DNA of 64,000 nt from positions 31,067 to 95,066 of the forward strand of contig ML769648.1 of assembly GCA_009733575.1 (NCBI GenBank). The letters are read 5' to 3'. Positions 13,406 through 22,422 of this stretch are shown here, piece after piece (positions within the stretch are counted from its first letter, which is position 1; each line of letters begins with the position of its first letter). The notes under the pieces are model-generated. The model saw nothing but the letters and a program-made list of their open reading frames with translations. It did no database searches and was not told the origin of the DNA. The position numbers and the translations under genes were made by a program. The DNA is from Gymnopus androsaceus JB14 (lineage: Eukaryota; Basidiomycota; Agaricomycetes; Agaricales; Omphalotaceae).

Positions 13406-13980
13406 TTACTCTTGAATTTTAGCGAGAATATCCGAGTCCTTAAATAGGTGGTATTCCTACGAAAAAAAAAAAGAAAAAAACACACGTTAGAAATCAAAAC
13501 TGAAGAGGAAATAGATTATTAGCATTGTGCTCACATCGTCTCCAACTTTAATAGAGTTTCCACCCCATCCCAGGCAACAACACCTTGTCACCGGCCTTTA
13601 CTTGCGTAGGAACAATCTTGCCGTCCTTGTTCGGTGCACCAGGGCCTACAGCGATAACAGTGGCTTCAGGGAGAGGAGTAGAGGTCGCTGAAGTGGGAAG
13701 GAAGATTCCAGCGGCAGTTTTCTGTTCGTACGCAAATAAATTTAGAAAGGAATTATTTCGAGCGTTGAACTGTGATACTGACCGTCTCAGGCTTGAATCG
13801 CTGCACCAAAACACGGTCGAGAAGAGGCACGACAGCCTTGATAGACTTGAATGTAGCTTGAGCGGCCTGGTTTGTTTGGGACGCGTCGTAGAAAAAATTA
13901 GTCAAAATAGGTGAAGAGTTGAGTGTTAATCATCAGTTGGTCAGTATTTTAAAGTGAGAAGGTGAGAACATGCGTACCAT
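13406..13980 (-). CDS. Mitochondrial 10-kDa chaperonin (HSP10, GroES family)
   Basis: Co-chaperonin that caps HSP60 in the mitochondrial matrix. The first exon is just the ATG (13978-13980), spliced to AAQATFKSIKAVVPLLDRVL, then VQRFKPET; next exon KTAAGIFLPTSATSTPLPEA, the GroES mobile-loop region, TVIAVGPGAPNKDGK and VKAGDKVLLPG; last exon EYHLFKDSDILAKIQE and stop 13406-13408. Length (about 105 residues) is normal. Oddity: the conserved PGWGGNSIKVGDD is broken by one extra base near 13570, so W-G-G-N-S-I-K lies in the next frame. In an essential gene this is more likely a consensus error than real loss. The start lies only about 200 bp from that of the divergent arginyl-tRNA synthetase gene, so a shared promoter region is likely. 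Confidence 0.9.
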
Positions 13981-14179
13981 TAGAGTGAGTAGAAATTAGT
14001 AGAAAGAAAAGGAAGAGAATTATGGGATGAAAGCGAAGAAGAAGGCTGAAGAAAATTCGAAGAATTGACGCTGAGAAAATTTCCACGTTGCTATGGGCGC
14101 TTACACGTTATTACTGTGGCGCCCTCGTTGTCGCTGTGACTCGATGAAGATTCTCCTTTCTCGCGTATTATCATGGGAC

Positions 14180-16532
14180 ATGACCGTTGACCCCTCTGTA
14201 TCTGTTCTAGACGCTTTCCGTACATCTGAAGCAGATATCGTCGCGAAGAGCCAGGATATATCTTTTGAGAATACGATGGCGTAGATTTAGGTAAAAAGGG
14301 CGTTGACTTTACTATATAGTAGCTGTACCGCGTTTTCGCCTTCAAGCAAAACCTCAGGAGCTCACCAAGAGAATTCATGATCAAGTACACACTTCTACCT
14401 TTCTCGCACCCCTATTCTAAGGTGTTGACCTTTTTTTCTAGTTCGTTCCAATGAATACGTCGATCGACTGACCATCGCCGGTGTTTTTGCGCACTTTTAC
14501 TGCAATTCGAACAAACTCAACCCGGTCATCCTCGACCAGATCAGTGATCTATCTCGTCCTACACTCAGTAGCCCCCATGGTATCTTTGGATCCAACTCAT
14601 CCGGCAAGGGAAAGAAAGTCGTGATTGAGTTTTCCAGCCCGAACATAGCAAAGCCGTTCCATGCAGGTCGGTGATATCCGAGTCAATGAACTCCAGTTCA
14701 TAGTTATGTATATATCCTCTAGGCCATCTTCGTAGCACAATTATCGGCACCTTTATTGCCAACCTTTACGCAGCAAATGGCGGGGATGTAATCCGAATGA
14801 ACTAGTACGTACATTTCTGCACCGCAGGTACCGTTCACTATTTTTTCTGAACATATTATTGGCCTGGAGACTGGGGCAAGCAGTTTGGTCTCTTGTTGCT
14901 TTTTTGTGTGATCCACGCATTATTAATTTTTTGTACAGGTCTTCTTGTTGAAGGATTCTCCAGGTATGGGTCAGAGGAGAAGCTAGCGTTTAATTTCATT
15001 ATGCATCTCTTCGACGTCTATGTCGTTATCTACAAGGACTTTAAAGCGGAAAAAGCTACTGGGCAGGATTCTCCCATCAACGAAGCAGCCAAGGATGTAT
15101 TCCGTCGGATGGAGCAGGGTCAGTGGATTCCTTTCGTCGGTGCTTTCTTGGAGTACTTCATCGATGAACATTCAGGCGATCAAGAAATGTTGGCCCTCTG
15201 GGAGCATTTCCGGGATCTATCTGTCGAAGCCTATAAGGTTTATCAAAGGCTTAATATCTCTTCTAACGTATACGCTGGAGAGGCCCTTGTTAGTACAGCT
15301 AATATTGACGCGACAATGCAACGCCTCCATGATCGCGGCCTGCTTATTGCAAAATACGCATGGGAGAGCGACCACGACTGTGACTATAAAACTGTTGGTA
15401 GACCGGGTCCAGATGAAAAGCCAGCGTGTGCTGTCGATCTGTCCCAATGGGAGCTGGGTAAGCCGGTGGTGCAGAAGCCTGGTATGTTGGAATCTTTCTA
15501 TGCTCTGACAGTTGAAGTGCTCACTAGTACATCAGACGGTACGACGATGTACATCGTGCGGGACATTGCAGGTGCAATACAGCGCTACAAAGAATACAAG
15601 TTTGACAAGATGGTACGCCATCCACTTTCTTTCCTTCCTACCAAGTACTTCCTATTTCCTCAATCTCGACCTAGATCTACGTTATCGGAGACCAGCAAGA
15701 CCTTCACTGTCAACAATTTTTTCAAAATTCTCGAACTGATGGGTGAGTCAGTCGCCGCAACCAGTCTACAGCATATCACTTTTGGTAAAGTCCAAGGAAT
15801 GAGCACTTGTAACGGCGATGTGAAACTTTTGGAAGAGATCTTGGATATGGCACAGGAAGCGATGCTTACTCAAATGAAAACGAGCGAAGACAAATTCAAT
15901 AATGTTGAGGGCCCTACTAATTTCACGAGCGACCAGATTGGGATGACTTGTGTTAAGATTCAGGATATGCAGGCCAAGAGGTGCGTTTTTTGAGCGTTAT
16001 TTACATTGTTCTCAGTTCTTTTTTGTGTATTTTAGAATAAACTCGTATCCATTCGACCTAAAGCGAATGAGCTCCTTCGAGGGTGACACTGGCGCTTACC
16101 TACAATACGCTCACGTTCGCCTGTGTTCCCTTTCGCGGAAAGTGGCAGATGAAATGATCCTTCGAGAAGATATCAGTACCACAAACACTGATCTCCTCTC
16201 GGAACCTAAAGCCCGCGAAACAGTGTTCCAGCTGGCGAGTTACCCCGACGCGGTACGTATGGCCATGAAGGTTTTGGAGCCAAGTACGATTGTCGCGTAC
16301 TGCTTCAGGTAAATGCAGTGACAGCATCGAATGCAGTTTGTAAAACTTATGTTGATGGTGGCTGTAGGCTGGCGCATCTCATTAGCTCGGCATGGGAAAC
16401 TCTCGTAGTGAAAGGCCAGGATCCTGAAGTAGCGCAGGCTCGCTTGTTCCTATTTACTTGCGCCCGACAGGTCTTGGAGACTTGGGCACTGCGATGCGCC
16501 TGCTATCCTTAATGCCACTGGACCGCATGTAA
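14180..16532 (+). CDS. Arginyl-tRNA synthetase, cytosolic type
   Basis: Class I synthetase charging tRNA-Arg. Order: an N-terminal part [19 protein letters not shown], a VFAHFYCN segment, [20 protein letters not shown] and the HIGH-type signature [20 protein letters not shown] (split by an intron at about 14670), [50 protein letters not shown] and FFKILELMG after an intron near 15612-15671, [27 protein letters not shown], then the anticodon-binding part with [11 protein letters not shown]. The expected end [13 protein letters not shown] with TAA at 16530-16532 lies one frame off the upstream reading (single G missing near 16475); similar one-base shifts appear near 14258, 14310 and 14868. The KMSKS-equivalent reads GMSTCNGD rather than the usual GMSTRKG. 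Either a decaying copy or an error-affected assembly of the essential gene. Confidence 0.88.
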
Positions 16533-16844
16533 GAGAAAGCATTGCCCCATACTCGCACAGTTTGCTTCCCCCAAGTCTTGCTGCAGCTATTTTTACCGGT
16601 TTTTCAATTATTAAGTATGGAATTACATGAGGATCGTACGAACAATTACAGTAAACTGGCCCTTCTCTCGGTACATAACTATGAAGGACTACGAAGAACC
16701 ATCGAGCTTCGAGTTTCCTCTGCATTTGCTCCATCTTATTTTCCGCAATGGCACTCCCTGCTAAGTTAGAAGGATTCCACTGTCAAATGGGATAGAGGAA
16801 GCGAGCGAGCCAGAGAAAATTTCCAACGGAGTAGTGTCTGCAAT

Positions 16845-17276
16845 TCAAGCTTCACAATTCAATTGCACAGGCAAGTGGACATGCAAAGAATTCCACAACA
16901 GAATGTTGAGTGCGACATTCTCCAATACCGACAAATCGCGGTGAGATAGAGCGGTGTACACCCAAATCTCGGACGGCCAAGTTGTTGGAAGACACAGCAC
17001 GAATATTTCGGCAAGTGTTCCTGGAGGTATTTGACGAACTGGAGATGTAAGTGCCCTGTGAGCCTCGATGTAGCTTGCAATTGCCTGCTTTTCTAACCAG
17101 AGATCGTTCAGAAGAGTCTGAACACGACCAATTTCTGTTTCCAAGCAGGAAAGTCCGTGCTGGGGATAAACGAGTAATGCCTTGAGCTTCTTCAGTTCGG
17201 AGTTAGTAGGGACATGGTTCGTTCCAATCACAGAGGCAAAAGGTCCAAGGTGCCATGATGGATGCAAGAAGAACAA
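16845..17276 (-). pseudogene. F-box protein, N-terminal fragment
   Basis: Contains the common agaricomycete F-box start: NSELKKLKALL, LSCLETEIGRVQTLLNDLWL (coiled coil), EKQAIASYIEAHRALTSPVR, then the F-box QIPPGTLAEIFVLCLP. After that the family pattern jumps frame: PLYLTAICRYWR is in one frame and VALNILLWNSLHVHLPVQ in another, and a stop follows at 16845. A normal member would run 300-400 residues further with leucine-rich repeats, so only the beginning is here. A C-terminal piece of the same kind of gene lies at 21918. The fragment is the downstream neighbour of the synthetase gene, tail to tail. Confidence 0.72.
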
Positions 17277-17505
17277 GCAAAAGTCCCCTAATTTCGCGAC
17301 AATTTATTGATTTTCGGACGAACACGTGCGCGTGAATTCTCGGGCGCTTAAAGTTCTACATCCTTTCAGAATCAAAAACAATCGTCACCGTCTGTCTACG
17401 GGAGACTACCGTCTTCCACTGTCTTACAACGTCATGAGCAATAAAATCGATGCGAGCTGACTATACTCATTCGAGACTGATATTCTAGCTAACGTGCTAC
17501 ATTTC

Positions 17506-18548
17506 AGGTCTTAAAACGTCGAGCCTTATCTGGCAAGGAAGGATCGGGCAAGGCTCTTGAAGAGCTATGTTCGATGACAAGCAATCCAAGTATATTCATC
17601 GATGTCCTCTCCGTTTTCCACCGTTTCCTGACACAGCATCGACCGCCTGAAAGCGTGATCGATGGGGCACCAGCAGTCGAAATCGCCTCTGTCTTGAACA
17701 TCTTCACTGCTATATTCGTTGGTGTAGGGCTCAGGAAAGGGATTAGCTATAAAGAGAACATCATCATGACCTCCCTTCGGAAATCGTGGCCGGTCATACA
17801 CTCTTGGTGCTCATGCTTGGTCAAATCCTATCTCGAGCATGATCTCGACACATACGGAGAATTAGGCCCTCAGGCATTATCAGTTATCAACGTAGTGGCC
17901 GTTCTTTTTGCCGTATTACGCACGCGGGATGTTATTCGACTACATGAGATCAGGTCAATTGAGGGTTCAGGCAAATTATTTGTCCGTATACACCTGTACG
18001 CCCTCCTCGTCGAATCAACTTCGCCAGTCTATCTACCACCAAGGAAGCCGAGAATGGAAGTCGCCGAATGTTCCTCGATGTTGTATGATGTTTTCTGGAG
18101 AGACGGAGACTGGGAAAGCTTTCGGGCGAGGATATACACTCCAATCATTGAGGATTTCAATCCCCGCCTTATGTCTGTTATTGCTCGAGTTCTTGCTCAC
18201 CTTGCACAAGCGCCAACATTGAACTATCAGATCCTCTACTACTGGTTACGCGTACTCTCCAACGTGGTCGCGGAGTCTGACACGTTCAATCGGCGTTTAT
18301 TCGTGCATCGTTCTGTATACTTTGCTACCCGTATTGTCCGTCGTCTCAGCAAAGCTCTGTCACATCCAGAGAATGGCCCTGACCTCCTGAAAGACCGAAC
18401 TTTTTGGGGTGCTTGGAGATGGAGTGTTCAATACATCTATCTTGCGATTGAATATGGTGGGTTCGACAACCTTGTCATGGCTCTCGAGTCTGGGTTCATT
18501 CTAGCGCTACGAAAATTATCCAAAGTGACAATGCAAAACACTCATCCG
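17506..18548 (+). pseudogene. MYND-type zinc-finger protein gene, 5' part, interrupted
   Basis: Alpha-helical N-terminal region of a basidiomycete-specific MYND protein: KALEELCSMTSNPSIFID, SWCSCLVKSYLEHDLDTYG, RKPRMEVAECSSMLYDVFWR, LNYQILYYWLRVLSN, WRWSVQYIYLAIEYGGFDNL, ending at QNTHP at 18548. The exon has a clean acceptor at about 17505 (TTTCAG); the first exon was not located. At 18549 the sequence switches abruptly to NACHT-WD40 sequence of opposite coding strand. The continuation, SQMIYTPMELFGTVIEP, is found at 26934, in frame, after a second copy of the last 114 bp. The role of these proteins is unknown; the MYND finger itself would be a protein-protein contact module. Interrupted either biologically or by misassembly. 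Confidence 0.75.
18435..18548 (+). repeat. 114-bp direct repeat, left copy (MYND exon)
   Basis: Starts ATCTATCTTGCGATTGAAT and ends CACTCATCCG. The right copy is 26820-26933; by eye only two substitutions separate them. Together they bracket the 8.27-kb block 18549-26819 like a long target duplication or a misjoin signature. Confidence 0.92.
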
Positions 18549-20343
18549 TTGTGCCCATGCAGTGGCTCTCCAATAATTATTCAGTCTCTGCATTCCAAAT
18601 GTGTACTGTTCTGATCAGAAGATCCAGATACAATTCTTCTTTCCATCTGGTGAACAGGAACTGAATTACTGATGCTGTGTGCCAGTTAGTACTGGCCTGT
18701 TGTGATGGCCAACTATATTTTTGTCCTCTACATACAACCAATGATTTATCCAGTTGAGATATGAATTGCTGCAACATCACTGAATCCTTTGGGATGAAAG
18801 GGTACTCCAGAAAGATATAAATGAGGGGTGGCATCCCCAATCATTCTCCCGAACACCTGTACAAACTGTTGCATCTCTTTCAGAATAATTTGGATATCAG
18901 TTCTCCAGAGCTCCCTATTGTGGAGATTGTTAATTATATTTAGCGCCCGCATCCATTAAGTATAGAATGTATACATACCACAGAATTACAGGAAGTCCAA
19001 TAAAACTCTTGCATTTTTCAGAAATCACATCTATTTCCCTTAGAATACTCAACACCTCCATCCAAAACAGTAAGACCTTTGTTTAAAAATTTCCGCAATA
19101 GAGGGGCCAATATAGTATCTGGTTGCTTATGGGTGCAAAATGATGTGACTACCCCAGTAATGTACATGCATAAGAAAGATCAGGTGATATATTGTTATTA
19201 TTTTCTCTGACAGATTTTCAACCTGGGAGTTTAGAAGATATGAGCTGTCCAAATTACACATGTTGAAATGAGTTCTGCAATCCATGAGGTGAAGGTACCA
19301 ACAGCAACAGTTGTGTCGCTCCCTCTTCTACATTGTACTGCATATTCTCCACTTCGCTTCTCATCCACAAGGAAATCACGGAATGATGGTATGCACTGGT
19401 CTAAATTGGAGTAATCTCTTTGCTACCACACCTGTAAGCAGAGATGCCCAAAAATGAATTACTGCATCAAGTTTCATCATTCATCATAATTCTTCCCAAG
19501 ATACCCACACCTGGATATTGTATCTCTCTGAGTGACAGACTTGAGAAGAGGCTCAAAGGCTGCCAATACTTGCACCATCCACCTTTTTTACTGAGACATG
19601 GCCTCTGAATCATTACAATCAATCATCTTTCCAAAAATCGAGTTTATATAGCTTAACAAGAGGCGCAAATCTTGGCCATGACTCGGAGAAAGTAACAAAA
19701 TCGTCAAAGCGCTTCTTAACTGTCAGGTCCTGGCTTTACCCTTCCACGCAGCCGCTTCACATGCTGTATATGCCCATTGAAAGAAGCCCTGCGCTTTTTC
19801 TGCCAAGAATTTGGAATTGAGATTCATTGAGAACACCTGGAGCACCTTTCCTTCTCATCATCCTATGAAGCTACATATATTTATGATATCCTCCTGTGTT
19901 CTGTGAAGATTGCTCATCGTACTGAGCTTGGAGTGATTTGTGCATCTGAACTTCACGAAACGAGCTGCATGTACATCACCTTCGCATTCTGGATGTGACA
20001 AGAACACGGAAGTTTTTGGGGAAGTTCACAATACACTTTAATTAAAAATGACAGCAATATGTCTCTTGGCCCCCTCTTCTTAGGCCCACATTCATCAAGT
20101 GCATCAATTATAATACTACATTGCTTACTTGGGTGACAAATTTTGCAGGTGGCCATAATGAGCTTATTGCACTGCTCCCTTGAGACTCATGCTACTTGAG
20201 AGTATTTGTGTCACTGCCAACCCTCTACCAGACCTTTCCAAATTCAGGGAAACTAATGCTAAGGTCAATAGGCAATAGTCTGCAATGCTGTTGCTTGGTG
20301 TACGCTCCGCATTAAATGTGCGGTCAAAGCAAAAGGAATGCCC

Positions 20344-20390
<47 letters not shown>

Positions 20391-21477
20391 AACTTTTGCT
20401 ATCCTTTGTATTCTGCCCAATAGTAATGACTGATAGTTGACTTGCCAGTCCCAGCCTCTCCACATAGGAAGATATGCTTTAGAAACCTCATTATTGGGTT
20501 GTGAATCCATGCCAGTATATCAGCTATAATTCCTACCCTGGGTGCTTTAAGCAGGTCTATCTGGATTAAGATAGAGCACCATTAATGGGCCTTATAGGCT
20601 CTGCTTGGAGTTATGTTTGACTACAAATTATCCATCAGTTTAGCCATACAATAAATGGTATAAAAACTTAGTATTGAGCTTACCTTGAACCTTCATTAAT
20701 ATGTATGTTCTGCGCATCATGAACTGAGAGAGACCGTGAATTCAAAAAATTGGGAGGCATTTGGAAAAATCTGTACTCATTTTGTTTCACTTTGCCCGTT
20801 AAATTAAAACAAATTTATAAAAGATACTCACATGTTGGTGAAGAACAGGCTCTGCAGTCATGATGGAAAGACAAAGAGTGAATGAGTCTTTCTGCACTCA
20901 TTATACCGCTCTAATGAGCACATGACAGCTCAATCGAACATAGGATTCGCATGTGGAAGGTCTACTTGGGGAGATGTCAGGACACGGTGTTATCATGTAT
21001 TGGACAATAAGCCCAATGAATAATGCTTAAAAGTTTTTCTTATGGAGCAAATAGGGGTCAAAGCTATCTTACTAGCACATTACGTACTGTAGTACATTCT
21101 CAAAAAAAAAACGGAAAAACGAAAAACCCTGAAATTCTGTTCCCGAAGAAAGTTCAAAATTTGCAAAACTAGTAGAACTGGGACACTTCTCATATCAACA
21201 CAGAAAAAAAACTGTTTGTGGGACAGCATGCATGGAGCAAATGAAGCTCCCAATCAAACTGTTAGGATTAGTTTGTCCGGCCACTCAGCTGCAACCTTTA
21301 CTCCCCGTTTCACATATTTACTTCCATAGGCCATTATATACAGCGCCGTATGTAGTCCTAATTTAGCCTTTTTCCCCATCGTTTGGGATACATCGCATCA
21401 CTTTTACCTACATCCAACGAGCTTAACTTAGTACAGCTAACTTAAGTCTAATCTCCCATCTGAGTCAGTGAATGAGG
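18549..21477 (-). pseudogene. Partial second copy of the NACHT-WD40 gene, frames destroyed by indels
   Basis: Collinear with 23990-26817: it starts inside the first WD40 repeat, runs through the NACHT region and the short N-terminal exons, and ends at the same point (CTGAGTCAGTGAATGAGG) as the full copy. No long frame survives. The differences I can line up are almost all single-base insertions and deletions, often in doubled letters, with few substitutions. Ordinary decay gives mainly substitutions, so this pattern resembles uncorrected single-pass long-read sequence. The copy also carries a 44-base T run at 20346-20389 where the full copy has CTAGACATTTTG. If real, it is a recent 5' partial duplicate (in gene orientation) lacking the WD40 array. 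Confidence 0.85.
20346..20389. repeat. 44-base poly-T tract
   Basis: An uninterrupted T run inside the partial NACHT copy, absent from the corresponding site near 25755 of the full copy. It could be a poly-A insertion relic on the minus strand or an artefact. Confidence 0.9.
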
Positions 21478-21483
21478 GGTGAG

Positions 21484-21835
21484 TGTTGGTGAACCGGGTC
21501 CAGATGAAAAGCCAGCGTGTGCTGTCGATCTGTCCCAATTGGAACTGGGTAAGCCGGTGGTGCAGAAGCCTGGTATATTGGAATTTTCTATGCTCTGACA
21601 GTTGACGTACTCACTAGTACATCAGACGTTGGTTGGCGTATCTTATTAGCTCGGCATGGGAAACTCTCGTGGTGAAAGGCCAGGACCCAGCCGAGTCGTA
21701 GGCTAGTCTTGTTGGCTCAGCTATTGTTACAGGTCTTTCAGGGTGTTTTAATTATTAAGTATGGAATTACATGAGGATCGTAAGAATAATTACAGTAAAC
21801 TGGCCTTTCTCTCAGTACGTATCTATCGAGTTTTG
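21484..21835 (+). pseudogene. Arginyl-tRNA synthetase fragments
   Basis: Three joined pieces match the gene at 14180-16532 and its downstream region: about 21486-21629 corresponds to 15391-15538 (pieces such as GTCCAGATGAAAAGCCAGCG), about 21632-21700 corresponds to 16370-16430 (SSAWETLVV region), and about 21740-21830 corresponds to 16600-16700, the 3' flank. Deletions separate the pieces, several substitutions and shifts are present, and no frame remains. This is a true diverged remnant, since substitutions are present, unlike the NACHT copy just before it. Confidence 0.8.
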
Positions 21836-21917
21836 AGTTTCCCCGTCCCCGCCGTACAGCGGAGCGCAGGCACTTCCTTTCAAAGGATGATCGTTGCACC
21901 GATACGACGGTCAAGCC

Positions 21918-22170
21918 CTATTCCGGTGAATCGTGCTGGTGGGGATCAGGATTAGCACAACGTAGGTGAAGCTTAAGTCCCTTGCTTTGAAGCTTCCGTA
22001 AGGTGCTCAATTCAGCTTCAGAGAAAGACGTTTCGGTAGGGTACAAACGTCACAAGATTTCAGTGATTGTTTCCCGAGGAAAGTCGTCAAGCCTGCGCTT
22101 GTAAAAGAGGACGTCGATTACAACTTCAGGGTTTGCCAATGCACGTCATTTGGCTCGCCCAGAGTTTAAA
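21918..22170 (-). pseudogene. F-box protein, C-terminal fragment
   Basis: Minus-strand reading near 22150-21918: NPEVVIDVLFYKRRLDDFPR, ETITEIL, then a TGA, then RLYPTETSFSEAELSTLRKL, QSKGLKLHLRCANPDPHQHD and a stop at 21918-21920. Such LRR-like ends (TLRKLQSKGLKLHL) are typical for agaricomycete F-box proteins. It follows a synthetase remnant tail to tail, just as the N-terminal F-box fragment at 16845 follows the real synthetase, so the two F-box pieces may stem from one ancestral gene. Confidence 0.6.
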
Positions 22171-22422
22171 AAGATCAGACATTCCGGAAATAAGAATTTA
22201 AGTAGTTAGATCGTTTCGGGAAGGAATATCGTAATGTACTATGTAGTATGGGGGTTAACTACGCGAGGTACAACATTAAGCGATACTAGACAGCACTACA
22301 CAGTGTTTGAGTGAGTTCCAGATGATGATCTATATGTACCAAAGTCTTTGCATAACATCATGAGCAGACAAAAAGCACAGAAAAGGCAAACATGGTTAGT
22401 GAAGTAAAAAAGCCTAGGATAT
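22171..22422. other. Left edge of the NACHT-WD40 module
   Basis: About 250 bp between the F-box fragment and the stop codon of the NACHT-WD40 gene. No inverted copy of the module's right end is seen here. Confidence 0.4.

Noticed and set aside
20164..20463. Lys-rich minus-strand ORF
   Set aside because: Created by the 44-base T run in the degenerate NACHT copy.
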